DNA of 64,000 nt from Mizugakiibacter sediminis (GTDB lineage Bacteria > Pseudomonadota > Gammaproteobacteria > Xanthomonadales > Rhodanobacteraceae), in the NCBI RefSeq assembly GCF_000953855.2, contig NZ_DF970134.1, positions 62,001-126,000 on the forward strand, given 5' to 3'. The notes under the pieces were generated by a model that was not told the origin of the DNA, did no database searches, and saw only the letters and a list, made by a program, of their open reading frames with translations. The position numbers and the translations under genes are program-made. Of this stretch, positions 1-8,768 are shown piece after piece (within the stretch, counting starts at the first letter, position 1; every line of letters starts with the position of its first letter).

Positions 1-1638
1 GTACCAGCGCATGCCGATCTCGGCGTTGGGCGTGCCGGTGAGGCGCCAGGCGGCATCCAGCGCCTGCAGCTTGTCCAGCGCCACCGCCTCGGGCAGGCGG
101 TCGAGGAAGTACATCCACTCCTGCGTGTTCCAGCCGTGCGCGTCGAGCTTGTCCGCAGCCAGCTTGCCGGCGAGGAAATCGGCGCGCTCGGCGTCGATGC
201 GCGCGAAACGCGGCGAGGCGGGCAGCGGCGCGTCCGCGGGGATGCCGGGCTGGTACACCCAGGCCTCGATCTCCTCCCAGCGCATCTTGCCGGGATGCCG
301 GTCGACCAGGTTCGCCTTCAGGTACGCCAGCATCTGCCCGGTGTCGATGCTCTGGAAGGCGAAGTGGTCGAAGTAGCCGCGCAGATAGGCGTCGAAGACC
401 TCGCGGCCGTAGCGCTGCTCCAGCGTCTTCAGGAACCACGCGCCCTTGGTGTAGGCGACGTCGGACAGCGCGTCGTCGGCGCCGAGTCCGCGCGGCTCCG
501 GCGTCAGGCGCTGCGCGTTCTCCGGCATCGCGCCGATCTCGTCCCGCAGCTCGTGCGCGGCGATCAGAAACTCCTCGTCCGCCTGCGCCTTGCCGTACAC
601 GGCTTCGACGATGCGGTTCTCGACGTAGCTGGTGAAGCCTTCGTTCAGCCAGATGTGCCGCCATGCCGCGCTGGTCACCAGGTTGCCCGACCACGAGTGC
701 GCCAGCTCGTGCGCGACCAGCGAGGTCAGGCTCTTGTCGCCGACCAGCACCGTCGGCGTGGCGAAGGTCATGTTCGGGTTCTCCATGCCGCCGAACGGGA
801 AGCTGGGCGGCAGCACCAGGATGTCGTAGCGACCCCAGCGGTACGGGCCGTACAGCTGCTCGGTGGCGGCGATCATCCGCTCGGTGTCCTCGAACTCGCG
901 CGCCGCCTTGTCCGCCACCGGCGGCTCGGCGTACACCGCGCTGCGCGGCCCGGTCTCGCGCACGGCGATGTCGCCGACGGCGATCGCCAGCAGGTAGGAC
1001 GGGATCGGCTGCGGCTGCTCGAAGCGGAAGTCGCCGTCCAGCGGGTGTTTCGCGTCGTTCAGCGCGCTCATCACCACGCGCAGCGCCTTCGGCGCGCCGA
1101 CGTGCGCGGTGTAGGTGAAGCGCACCGCCGGCGTGTCCTGCAACGGCACCCACGAGCGCGCGTGGATCGCCTCCGACTGCGAGAACATGAACGGCTGCCG
1201 CTTGCCGGCCGTTTGCGCCGGCTGCAGCCACTGCAGACCGGACGCCTGCGGCGAGGTGGCGTAATAGATGCGCACGCGCGCCGGATGCTTCGGCGCCACG
1301 ATGGTGAGCTTGCTGCCCAGTTCCTTGTCCGCCGGCGCCAGCGCGAACGGCAGCGCGGCGCCCGCCTTGCCGTCCGCCTGCACGGCGACGATGCGGCGGA
1401 TGGCGAGATCGCGGCTGTCCAGCACCAGGTCGTGCGCGGCCTCGTCCTTCCAGTCCAGCGTCAGCGTGACGTTGCCGATCAACTCGCGGCGGTCGAAGTC
1501 GACCTGCAGGTCGAGGTCGGCGTGGGTGACCCGGACGCGTCCGGGTTCGGCGTACGAATGCGGATCGGCGGAAGCCAGCGCCGCCAGCGGCGCGAGCAGC
1601 AGCGCGGCGCAGGCCGCGAGGGAGAGCGGTCGGAACAT
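1..1638 (-). CDS. M1 family metallopeptidase (leukotriene-A4-hydrolase-like aminopeptidase), 3' end outside the window
   Basis: Zinc aminopeptidase that removes N-terminal residues from peptides, probably in the periplasm. Reading leftward from ATG at 1636-1638, the frame stays open to the window edge (546 codons). The first ~24 residues form a signal peptide (MFRPLSLAACAALLLAP...). The substrate-binding GGMEN motif falls near residues 283-287, the zinc-binding HELAH at 310-314 and the third ligand in WLNEGF at Glu333, giving the canonical HEXXH-X18-E spacing. The family is usually 600-650 residues, so only the C-terminal helical domain is missing. It sits 139 bp downstream of ubiE on the same strand, with no obvious functional link. 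Confidence 0.93.
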   Translation of the reverse strand, partial: MFRPLSLAACAALLLAPLAALASADPHSYAEPGRVRVTHADLDLQVDFDRRELIGNVTLTLDWKDEAAHDLVLDSRDLAIRRIVAVQADGKAGAALPFALAPADKELGSKLTIVAPKHPARVRIYYATSPQASGLQWLQPAQTAGKRQPFMFSQSEAIHARSWVPLQDTPAVRFTYTAHVGAPKALRVVMSALNDAKHPLDGDFRFEQPQPIPSYLLAIAVGDIAVRETGPRSAVYAEPPVADKAAREFEDTERMIAATEQLYGPYRWGRYDILVLPPSFPFGGMENPNMTFATPTVLVGDKSLTSLVAHELAHSWSGNLVTSAAWRHIWLNEGFTSYVENRIVEAVYGKAQADEEFLIAAHELRDEIGAMPENAQRLTPEPRGLGADDALSDVAYTKGAWFLKTLEQRYGREVFDAYLRGYFDHFAFQSIDTGQMLAYLKANLVDRHPGKMRWEEIEAWVYQPGIPADAPLPASPRFARIDAERADFLAGKLAADKLDAHGWNTQEWMYFLDRLPEAVALDKLQALDAAWRLTGTPNAEIGMRWY

Positions 1639-1777
1639 GCGGAACTCCGGCGTGGAATGCGCCGCAGTATGCCATCGCCGGCGCCGTGCCCGCGGGTGCC
1701 GGAGGATGTGCCGGCCCGCACGCGGCCCCGGCGCGGCGCATCCGTGCAGCACCGGATCGACCGCGGCTTTCGGCCGG

Positions 1778-2527
1778 TCAGACGCGATAGCCGCGGTGGA
1801 TGGCGACGATGCCGGCGCTGAGGTTGCGCACTTCGACGTGGGCGAAGCCGGCGCGTTCCATCATCGCCTTCAGCGCGGCCTGGTCGGGGTGCTTGCGGAT
1901 GGATTCGGCGAGGTAGCGGTAGCTGTCCTCGTCGTGCGCGAACAGGCGGCCGAGGCGCGGCAGCACCTGGAAGGAGTGGAAGTCGTACAGCGGCTTCAGC
2001 CAGTCCTGCCGCACCTGCGAGAACTCGAGGATCAGCGCGCGCCCGCCCGTCTTCAGCACGCGATGCATTTCGCCGAGCGCCCGGTCCTTGTCGGTGACGT
2101 TGCGCAGGCCGAAGGCGATGGTCACGGCATCGAACGTGCCGTCGGGGAACGGCAGCGCCTCGGCGTTCAGTTGCGCGTAGCGCAGGCCTTCCACCAGGCC
2201 GCGGTCGGTCAGGCGGTCGCGGCCGACGCCGAGCATCGCCGCGTTGATGTCGCCGACCACCACCTCGCCCTGCGCGCCGACCCGCGGCTTCAGCAGCGCG
2301 GCGATGTCGCCGGTGCCGCCGGCGAGGTCGAGCACGCGGTCGCCGGCGCGCACGCCGCTGACCGCGGCGAAATGGCGCTTCCACAGCCGGTGCACGCCGA
2401 ACGACATCAGGTCGTTCATCAGGTCGTACTTCGACGCGACCGAGGTGAACACGCGGCCGACCAGCTTCTGTTTTTCGGCGACCGGCACCTCGCGGTAGCC
2501 GAAGTGGGTGGTTTGCGATTCGCTCAT
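1778..2527 (-). CDS. ubiE: Bifunctional demethylmenaquinone/2-methoxy-6-polyprenyl-benzoquinol C-methyltransferase UbiE
   Basis: SAM-dependent C-methyltransferase of ubiquinone (and, where present, menaquinone) synthesis; soluble or peripherally membrane-associated. The 249-residue product has typical length. It starts [15 protein letters not shown] at 2527, where similarity to the family begins. Visible motifs are [14 protein letters not shown] near the N-terminus, the SAM-binding LDLAGGTGD loop, and GLRNV in the middle. In E. coli ubiE is followed by ubiJ-ubiB; here ubiJ-ubiB lie about 7 kb away on the other strand. Its upstream neighbour on the same strand, 26 bp away, is an Lrp-type regulator, so the two may be cotranscribed. 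Confidence 0.96.
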   Translation of the reverse strand: MSESQTTHFGYREVPVAEKQKLVGRVFTSVASKYDLMNDLMSFGVHRLWKRHFAAVSGVRAGDRVLDLAGGTGDIAALLKPRVGAQGEVVVGDINAAMLGVGRDRLTDRGLVEGLRYAQLNAEALPFPDGTFDAVTIAFGLRNVTDKDRALGEMHRVLKTGGRALILEFSQVRQDWLKPLYDFHSFQVLPRLGRLFAHDEDSYRYLAESIRKHPDQAALKAMMERAGFAHVEVRNLSAGIVAIHRGYRV

Positions 2528-2553
2528 GCGCGGCATCTTACATGGCGGGCGCA

Positions 2554-3045
2554 TCAGACGCCCTGCGCGGCGTGCCACATCGCGCGGGTGATCGGCCGGT
2601 TGACGTGCGGCGCCTGCAGCACCACCAGCGTGGTCGTGCCGATGCTGCCGTGCAGCTTCAGCAGGCGGTCGAGCACCACCTCGAGGTGCGGCACCGACAT
2701 CGCCACCACGTGCAGCAGCGCGGAGTCCTCGCCGGCGAGGCGGCGGCAGTCCAGCACCTCGGGGATGTCCGCCACCAGCGCGCCCATGCGCGCGCACACG
2801 CCGCCGTCGCAGCGCACGCGGACCATCGCCTCGATGGCGTAGCCGAGCGCGCGCGGGTCCACCGTGGCGCGGTAGCCGGTGATCACGCCGGCTTCCTCCA
2901 GGCGCTTGACGCGCTCGGCCACCGCCGGCGCCGACAGCCGCACCTTGCGGCCGAGCTCGGCGTAGCCGATGCGCGCGTCCTGCTGCAGCGCCTCCAGGAT
3001 CTGCCAGTCCTTGGCGTCCAGGGCGGCTTTCGATGCCAAGGTCAT
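2554..3045 (-). CDS. Lrp/AsnC family transcriptional regulator
   Basis: Feast/famine DNA-binding regulator of 163 residues. I chose the start [15 protein letters not shown] at 3045 because AsnC-family similarity begins there; the open frame upstream is low-complexity Arg/Ser sequence. The N-terminal helix-turn-helix is visible ([19 protein letters not shown] ... [18 protein letters not shown], about residues 12-58), followed by an RAM effector domain containing the [10 protein letters not shown] strand. It is transcribed divergently from the EamA transporter gene, a common arrangement in which an Lrp regulator controls an amino-acid exporter. Its effector cannot be inferred. Confidence 0.9.
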   Translation of the reverse strand: MTLASKAALDAKDWQILEALQQDARIGYAELGRKVRLSAPAVAERVKRLEEAGVITGYRATVDPRALGYAIEAMVRVRCDGGVCARMGALVADIPEVLDCRRLAGEDSALLHVVAMSVPHLEVVLDRLLKLHGSIGTTTLVVLQAPHVNRPITRAMWHAAQGV

Positions 3046-3163
3046 TCCGGCATTCCCCGAAGCATTCGATGGAGAAATGCCGGCACTATACGCGAAGGCG
3101 TCATTCCTGCGCCGAGGACGCGCGGTTACGATGCGTCGCCTCCTCCCTCTGCCGGACCGTTCC

Positions 3164-4086
3164 ATGGACAGCTCCGAGCGCCTCGACGCGCGCGCCCTCC
3201 TCTGTATCGGCATCGCCCTGCGCACCTGGTCGTCGGCCTACGCCGCGATCGCCTATGCGCTGGCCGCGTTCACGCCGGGCGAAGTGGCGTTCGTGCGCCT
3301 CGCCATCGGCGCGCTGTGCTTCGCCGGCCTGATGGCGGCCAGACGCGTGCCGCTGCCGGCGCGCCGCGACTGGCCGGCGCTGGCCGTGCTGGGCGTGCTC
3401 GGCCTGACCGTCTACCACCTCTGCCTGAACTACGCGGAGACGCGCATCGCCAGCGGCACGGCGGCGATCCTGATCTCGCTGATCCCGGCCGCCACCACGG
3501 CGCTGTCGGCGGTGTGGCTGCGCGAACGCCTGCCGCCGGCGGCGGTCGCCGGCCTCGGCGTGGCGCTGGCCGGCGTGATCCTGGTGGTGCTGGCCAGCGG
3601 CAAGGAGGTGAAGCTGGAACCGATGGCGGCGCTGGTGCTGGTCAGCGTGATCGTCTCGGCGGTCTACTGGGTGGGCGTGAAGCCGCTGTTTCTGCGCAGC
3701 AGCGCGCTCGCCGTCACCGCCTTCACCTTCTACGCCGGCGCGCTGGCGGCGCTGCCGTTCGCGGCGCACCTGCCGCAGGCGCTGGCGACGGCGCGCCCCG
3801 CGCACCTCGCCGCGTTGCTGTGGCTGGGCATCGCGCCCACCTTCATCGGCTATCTCACACCTGGAACGCCGCGCTGCGGCGCGCCTCCGCCTCGCAGGTG
3901 TCGAGCTTCATCTACCTGTCGCCGCCGATCGCGCTCCTGATCGGCTGGCTGTGGCTGGGCGAGCGCCCCGACGCGCTGACCCTGCTGGGCGGCGCGATCA
4001 CCGTCGGCGGCGTGGTGCTGGCGAACGCGCGCCGCGGCGCTGCGCCCGCGGCGCGGACGCCGGCCGAGGCGCTGGAGCGGAGTTGA
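3164..4086 (+). pseudogene. EamA/DMT family transporter, frameshifted
   Basis: Ten-helix drug/metabolite-type inner-membrane exporter. Frame one runs from MDSSERLDAR at 3164 and encodes eight or so helices up to the motif GIAPTFIGYLT. There the sequence reads ctcacacctgg, where ctcacctgg would continue as YLTWNAALRRASASQV. A second frame carries the rest (SSFIYLSPPIALLIGWLWLGE) to the stop at 4084-4086. An extra AC dinucleotide at about 3857-3860 explains the break and leaves a 923-nt gene, not a multiple of three. The rest is intact and well conserved, so this is a recent mutation or a sequencing error. It is divergent from the Lrp-type regulator. ATG at 3131 is an alternative start. Confidence 0.85.
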
Positions 4087-4090
4087 GCGC

Positions 4091-4387
4091 ATGGAAAACA
4101 TCGATCTGCGGCGGACGGCCGCGGCGCTGCCGCAGGCCTGGCAATCGCGCGCGCTGGCGCGCATCGGCGGCGTCAACGTCAAGGTGCTGCGCATGGACGG
4201 CAGCGCGTCGCCGGCGGAGACGCACGCCCATGCCGAGGGCCTGCTGGTGCTGGACGGCGAGCTGCGCCTGGAGGTCGCGGGCGCGCCGGTCACGGTACGC
4301 GCCGGCGAGCTCTACACCGTGCCGGCCGGCGTGCCGCATGCGGTCGCGCACGGCAGCACGGGCGTGCTGCTGATTCTCGACAGCTGA
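4091..4387 (+). CDS. Small cupin-domain protein
   Basis: A 98-residue single-domain protein with a cupin_2 fold. The first cupin motif can be read as ETHAHAEGLLVLDGELRL (two His plus Glu as potential metal ligands) and the second as GELYTVPAGVPHAV. Small cupins of this kind bind a metal or a small ligand; the substrate is not evident. The gene starts 4 bp after the stop of the broken EamA gene, so it is probably cotranscribed with it and may be affected by any polarity from the frameshift. No signal peptide is seen, so it is cytoplasmic. Confidence 0.82.
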   Translation: MENIDLRRTAAALPQAWQSRALARIGGVNVKVLRMDGSASPAETHAHAEGLLVLDGELRLEVAGAPVTVRAGELYTVPAGVPHAVAHGSTGVLLILDS

Positions 4388-4393
4388 GGCCGC

Positions 4394-4837
4394 TCAGCCG
4401 CCGCTGGTGCTGGCCGGCGCCGGGAAGGTCTGCGCCGGCTCGCCCTGCAGCGGGCCGGGTTCGAGCTGGCCGTTCTGCGGCTGCTGCGGTCGGCCCGGCG
4501 TCGCCTGCGCGCCGGTGGCGCCGCAGGCGTAGGCCTCCCAGCTCTGCTCGCCGTCCTTGGGATCGCCGAGCGGCTTGATCGTGTCGGCGCCCATCTTCGC
4601 CGCCTCGTTGCGCGCCATCACCTCGAGCTCGTCGCGCACCTTGTAGTCGTTGCGGTCGATCGGGCCGACGCGGCTCAGCACCGAGACGGTGACCTTGCCG
4701 AGGTCGCGGCAGGCGCCGACGTCGCCGCTCCAGGCGGCACGCACGTGGCGGCCGCCGGCGTCGAGCTTGATGCCCCAGGTGCAGGCGCCGAGCAGCGCGG
4801 CGGCGGCGACGGGGAGCAGGCGCAAGGCGGACTTCAT
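4394..4837 (-). CDS. Small DUF4156-like outer-membrane lipoprotein
   Basis: A 147-residue predicted lipoprotein. The start MKSALRLLPVAAAALLGAC at 4837 gives a signal peptide ending in the lipobox LLGAC. The mature part has a conserved-looking core (VGACRDLGKVTVSV ... NDYKVRDELEVMARNEAAKMGADTI), resembling DUF4156/RcsF-like lipoproteins, with a second Cys in AYACGA that could form a disulfide. The last ~35 residues are a Gly/Pro/Gln-rich tail. It lies downstream of the M16 protease on the same strand, but a good intrinsic terminator (4851-4879) separates the two. The biochemical function is unknown. Confidence 0.75.
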   Translation of the reverse strand: MKSALRLLPVAAAALLGACTWGIKLDAGGRHVRAAWSGDVGACRDLGKVTVSVLSRVGPIDRNDYKVRDELEVMARNEAAKMGADTIKPLGDPKDGEQSWEAYACGATGAQATPGRPQQPQNGQLEPGPLQGEPAQTFPAPASTSGG

Positions 4838-4850
4838 CGCAGTCTCCAAG

Positions 4851-4879
4851 AAAAAGGCCGGGTGGCGGCACACCCGGCC
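4851..4879 (-). terminator. Intrinsic terminator between the M16 protease and lipoprotein genes
   Basis: On the minus strand a perfect 9-bp stem (GGCCGGGTG/CACCCGGCC) with a 6-nt loop is followed by TTTTT. It lies after the M16 stop (4962) and ends only about 13 nt before the lipoprotein ATG (4837), so it could also attenuate that gene. Confidence 0.75.
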
Positions 4880-4961
4880 ATGCTAGCCGTTTCTGCCTGA
4901 ATCGTGAGGGTGACGCGTGCCGCGAACCCGCGCCGCTTGGGGCGCGGGCCCGCCGGCCGCC

Positions 4962-7793
4962 TCAGCGCAGCACCTTGCCGGAGGCGTCGATCACCTGCAC
5001 CTCGCCCAGCTTCAGCGCGCGGATCGGCTGCTCGATCTTCGACAGGTCGCCGACGATCACCCAGGTCAGCGCGTCCGGCCGGATCACCTCCCGGGCCGCG
5101 GCCTCGACCGCGTCGTCGGTCTGCGCCTCGATGCGCCCCTTCAGCGTCTGCACGTAGTCGTCCGGGCGGTCGTACAACTCGATGCTGGTCAGCATGCCCA
5201 TCACCGCGCCGCCGGTCTCGAACTCGCCGGGCAGGGCGCGGATGTCGTTGAACTTGATCTTGGCGATCTCCTCGTCGGTCAGCGGCTTCGGCCCGATCAC
5301 CGCGCGCGCTTCCTTGAGGATCTCGGCCACCGCGTCCGCGGTCCTGTCGGTCTGCACCGGCGCATACATCATGAACGGCCGCTGCCCGATCGCGTTCGGG
5401 ATGAAGCTGCCGGCGCCGTAGGCCCAGTGCTTGTCCTCGCGCAGGTTCATGTTCAGGCGCGAGGTGAAGGTGCCGCCGAACGCGCCGTTCATGGTGCCGA
5501 TCTCGAGGAAGTTCGGCGCCTTGGTCGAGGGCGCGAGATCGCCCGCCAGGATCAGCGACTGCTGCGAGCCCGGGCGGTCCATCAGGAACACGCGCGGCCT
5601 GGCCGGATCGGCCACGGCGGTGAGCTGCTTCTTCGGCAGCGCGATGCGCGCCATCGGCCAGTTGCCGAACGCGGCGTCGAGCTGCGGGATGATCTCCGCC
5701 AGCGTGGTGTCGCCCACCACCAGCAGCTTCATGTTGTCCGGACGGATCCAGTCGCGCACGAACGCGCGCATGTCCTCCGCGGTCAGCGACTTGATCGAGT
5801 CCTCGGTGCCGGTGCCGGTGAACGGGATCGCGTAGGGATGGCCCTTGCCGTACAGCAGCGGCGGCAGCGTGCGCAGCGCGAGCCCGGTCGGCTGCGTCTT
5901 CTCCTGCGCGATCGTCGCCAGCCACTGGCCGCGGATGCGCGCGATGTCGGCCTCGCGGAACGCCGGGTTGCGCACGATGTCGGCGTACAGCGCCAGCGAC
6001 GGCTGCAGCTCGGACTTCAGCGCGTTCAGGCTGACGCTGGAAGAGTCGAGCCCGGAACCGGCGCTGATGACCGCGCCGTAGCGCTCCGCGCGCTTGGCGA
6101 TCTCCACCGAGTCGAGGTCCTTGGTGCCCTCGTCCAGCATCGCCATGGTGAACGAGGAGGTGCCGAGCTTGCGGCCCTGGTCGGCGGCGTAGCCGGCGTC
6201 GAACAGCGCCTGCACGTGCACCAGCGGCACGGCGTGGCGCTCGGCCAGCACCACCTCGATGCCGTTCTTCAGCTTGCCGTGCTGCAGTGCCGGGAAGCTG
6301 AGCTCGGGGAACTGCCGCACCTGCGGCACGCCGGTGCTGCGGTCGACCTCGCTCTTGCCGGCCTCGAAGCCGTCCACTTTCGACAGCTTCGGCGCCGGCT
6401 TGCCCGGCGCGGCCGGCCGCCCGGCCGCGGCGGCCATGTCCTTCGCCTCGACCTTGCCCGGCACCACGGTCAGCGTGTAGTCGCCGCGGGCGAGCCACTT
6501 CTGCGCGGCGGCGCGCACCGTCTGCGGCGTCGCCGCCATGGTGCGCTCGTAGTCCTTCTTCCACGCGCCCGGATCGTCCAGGTAGACCTGGCCCTCGGCC
6601 AGCGTCACCGCCTTGCCGCTGAAGCCGCCGACCTTCTCCAGGCCGCGGATCACCGAGGCGCGCACCGTGGCCTTGGCGCGCTCGAGCTCGTCGGCGCTCG
6701 GACCGTCCGCGAGAAACTTCCGCCACTCGTCGGCGATGGCCGCCTCGACCTGCTTGGGATCGACGCCCTTCTTCACGTCGGCCTGCAGCAGCAGCATGCT
6801 GGCCAGCTCGAAGTGCATCGGGCTGACGGAGACGTCGTCGGCCAGCTTGTCCTTGTAGACCAGGCGCTGGTAGAGCCGCGAAGTCTTGCCGCCGCCGAGC
6901 ACGGTGGCGGCGAGGTCGAGCTGCGAGAGGTCGTCGCTGCCGATCGGCGGCACGTTCCACTCGCGGTAGATGCGCACCTGCGCGACGTTGTCGGTCATGG
7001 TGCCGCGCGTCGACTGCGTGCGCGCGGCGATCCACTCCTGCGGGCGCGGCACCGCCGGGCCCGGGGCGATGTCGCCGAAGTACTTCTGCATCTTCGCCTT
7101 GGCGGTGGCGACGTCGATGTCGCCGGCCAGCACCACGGTGGTGTTGGCCGCGCCGTAGTAATCGCGGAACCACTGCTTGACGTCGGCCAGCGAGGCCGCG
7201 TTCAGATCGGCCATCGAGCCGATGGTGTCGTGGTGGTAGGGATGATTGGCCGGGAAGGCGTTGGCCTGCAGGTCCTCGAACACGCGCCCGTAGGGCTGGT
7301 TCTCGTCCTGGCGCTTTTCGTTCTGCACCACGCCGCGCTGCTCGTCCAGCTCCTTCTGGCCGATCGCGCCGAGCAGGTGGCCCATGCGGTCGGATTCCAT
7401 CCACAGCGCCATGTCGAGCGCGGTGGTCGGCACGGTCTCGAAGTAGTTGGTGCGGTCGAGCCAGGTGGTGCCGTTCATGTCGGTGGCGCCGACCAGCTCG
7501 AACGGCCGGAAGAACTCGTCCTTGTGGTGCTCCGAGCCCTGGAACATCAGGTGCTCGAACAGGTGCGCGAAGCCGGTCTTGCCCGCCGGCTCGTAGGAGG
7601 AACCGACGTGGTACCACACGCTGACGGCGACGATCGGCGCCTTGTGGTCCTCGTGCACGACCACGGTCAGCCCGTTCGGCAGCCGGAAGCGGGTGTAGGG
7701 GATGTCCGGCGCGTCGCTTCCGGCGGCGCGTGCGGGCAGGGCGGCGGCGGCGAGCAGCAACACGCCGGCGAGCAGGCTCAGGCTTCGCTTCAT
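4962..7793 (-). CDS. Periplasmic M16 family zinc protease (pitrilysin/insulinase type, two tandem units)
   Basis: A 943-residue exported zinc metalloprotease that degrades peptides. The start at 7793 is preceded by a GGAGGGAG ribosome site and opens a signal peptide (MKRSLSLLAGVLLLAAAALPARA). The inverted zinc motif HLFEH is at residues 77-81, in the first M16 unit. The second half contains a related but catalytically degenerate unit (beginning around LKNGIEVVLAERHAVPLV) that lacks HXXEH, as is normal for the clam-shell architecture. Length matches two full M16 repeats. It is transcribed away from the divergent SDR gene at 7901 and is followed by an intrinsic terminator. Its substrates cannot be predicted. 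Confidence 0.93.
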   Translation of the reverse strand: MKRSLSLLAGVLLLAAAALPARAAGSDAPDIPYTRFRLPNGLTVVVHEDHKAPIVAVSVWYHVGSSYEPAGKTGFAHLFEHLMFQGSEHHKDEFFRPFELVGATDMNGTTWLDRTNYFETVPTTALDMALWMESDRMGHLLGAIGQKELDEQRGVVQNEKRQDENQPYGRVFEDLQANAFPANHPYHHDTIGSMADLNAASLADVKQWFRDYYGAANTTVVLAGDIDVATAKAKMQKYFGDIAPGPAVPRPQEWIAARTQSTRGTMTDNVAQVRIYREWNVPPIGSDDLSQLDLAATVLGGGKTSRLYQRLVYKDKLADDVSVSPMHFELASMLLLQADVKKGVDPKQVEAAIADEWRKFLADGPSADELERAKATVRASVIRGLEKVGGFSGKAVTLAEGQVYLDDPGAWKKDYERTMAATPQTVRAAAQKWLARGDYTLTVVPGKVEAKDMAAAAGRPAAPGKPAPKLSKVDGFEAGKSEVDRSTGVPQVRQFPELSFPALQHGKLKNGIEVVLAERHAVPLVHVQALFDAGYAADQGRKLGTSSFTMAMLDEGTKDLDSVEIAKRAERYGAVISAGSGLDSSSVSLNALKSELQPSLALYADIVRNPAFREADIARIRGQWLATIAQEKTQPTGLALRTLPPLLYGKGHPYAIPFTGTGTEDSIKSLTAEDMRAFVRDWIRPDNMKLLVVGDTTLAEIIPQLDAAFGNWPMARIALPKKQLTAVADPARPRVFLMDRPGSQQSLILAGDLAPSTKAPNFLEIGTMNGAFGGTFTSRLNMNLREDKHWAYGAGSFIPNAIGQRPFMMYAPVQTDRTADAVAEILKEARAVIGPKPLTDEEIAKIKFNDIRALPGEFETGGAVMGMLTSIELYDRPDDYVQTLKGRIEAQTDDAVEAAAREVIRPDALTWVIVGDLSKIEQPIRALKLGEVQVIDASGKVLR

Positions 7794-7900
7794 GGCTCCC
7801 TCCTCCTCCTTGTCGGAAGCGCCGAGGCTAGCCAGCGCGTGCGGCGGGCGCAACGGCCGAAGTACACTGATCGGTGCGTTTTCGTCTAGGAATTTTTCGT

Positions 7901-8593
7901 ATGCGGCATGCTCTCGTCACCGGTGCCAACCGCGGCATCGGCCTCGCCTTCGCGCGCGCGCTGCTGGCGCAGGGCGCGCACGTCCTCGCCTGCTGCCGCA
8001 ACCCTGCGCAAGCCGCCGAACTCGCCGCGCTGCGCGAGGCGCATCCGCAGCGCCTGCGCGTGCTGCCGCTGGCGCTGCCCGACGAAGCGGCGATCGCCGC
8101 GCTGGCGCGCGAAGTCGAAGCGCTGGACGTGCGCCTCGACCTGCTGGTCAACAACGCCGGCATGCTGGTCTCCGGCGAGCGCTTCGGCACGGTGACCGGC
8201 GAAGCGCTGCGACAGAGCTTCGCGGTCAACGCCGCCGCGCCGTTCCTGCTGGTGCAGGCGCTGGCGCCGCGTCTCGCCGACGGCGCGCGCGTGCTGAACG
8301 TCTCCACGCGGCTGGCCTCGATCGCCGGCGTCGTCGAGCTGCGCACGCCGAGCTACGCGATGAGCAAGGCCGCGCTGAACATGGCGACGCGCCAGCTCGC
8401 CGAGGCGCTGCGCCCGCGCGGCATCGCGGTGGTGGCGGTCAGCCCCGGCTGGGTGCGCACCGACATGGGCGGCAGCGGCGCCGCGCTGGCACCCGAGGAA
8501 TCCGTGCGGGGCATGCTCGCGCTGATCGACCGCCTCAGCCTCGACGACAGCGGCCGCTTCTTCGGCCACGACGGCAGCGCGATCGCCTGGTAA
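7901..8593 (+). CDS. SDR family NAD(P)-dependent oxidoreductase
   Basis: Classical short-chain dehydrogenase/reductase of 230 residues. From the start MRHALVTGANRGIGLAFARA at 7901, the nucleotide-binding TGxxxGIG motif is at residues 7-14. The LLVNNAGML segment and the catalytic Tyr-Lys pair (YAMSK) follow, then the usual SPGWVRTDMGG near the C-terminus. AGGAA lies about 8 nt upstream of the ATG. It resembles the C-factor/CsgA-like branch of SDRs, but the substrate is not evident. It is divergent from the M16 protease gene. Downstream there is no terminator; instead the region carries activator-like repeats and a sigma-54 promoter for the next gene. Confidence 0.88.
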   Translation: MRHALVTGANRGIGLAFARALLAQGAHVLACCRNPAQAAELAALREAHPQRLRVLPLALPDEAAIAALAREVEALDVRLDLLVNNAGMLVSGERFGTVTGEALRQSFAVNAAAPFLLVQALAPRLADGARVLNVSTRLASIAGVVELRTPSYAMSKAALNMATRQLAEALRPRGIAVVAVSPGWVRTDMGGSGAALAPEESVRGMLALIDRLSLDDSGRFFGHDGSAIAW

Positions 8594-8601
8594 GGCGCGG
8601 C

Positions 8602-8660
8602 GCGGACACTGTCCGCCGCGCCGCGCCGCTGTCCGCGGACGCGCGGCGGACAGCGGCGCG
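8602..8660 (+). promoter_or_regulatory. Cluster of TGTCCGC/GCGGACA inverted repeats (candidate sigma-54 activator sites)
   Basis: The first pair is GCGGACA-C-TGTCCGC (8602-8616). The second pair is a 15-bp perfect inverted repeat with arms 8622-8636 and 8646-8660, again containing TGTCCGC and GCGGACA. The cluster ends about 47 bp upstream of the -24 element at 8708. That distance suits an enhancer-binding protein acting on the sigma-54 promoter. The binding protein is not encoded nearby. Confidence 0.55.
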
Positions 8661-8707
8661 AAAACGCAACACACGGAACCGCAAGCAAAAATTCGCCCCG
8701 CATGCGC

Positions 8708-8722
8708 TGGCACGGCGCTTGC
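8708..8722 (+). promoter_or_regulatory. Sigma-54 (RpoN) -24/-12 promoter
   Basis: TGGCACG-N4-TTGC reads exactly at 8708-8722, with invariant GG (8709-8710) and GC (8721-8722) separated by 10 nt, matching the RpoN consensus. It lies 46 bp upstream of the ATG of the small secreted protein at 8769. Confidence 0.75.
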
Positions 8723-8768
8723 GATAGCCGAGGTGCCGCCCCTGACCTGCGGCATCGAGAGGCGAATC

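Noticed and set aside
8622..8660. The 15-bp inverted repeat after the SDR gene as an intrinsic terminator
   Set aside because: It lacks a T-run on either strand and its arms contain the TGTCCGC/GCGGACA words of the neighbouring dyad, so an activator site for the sigma-54 promoter is the better reading.
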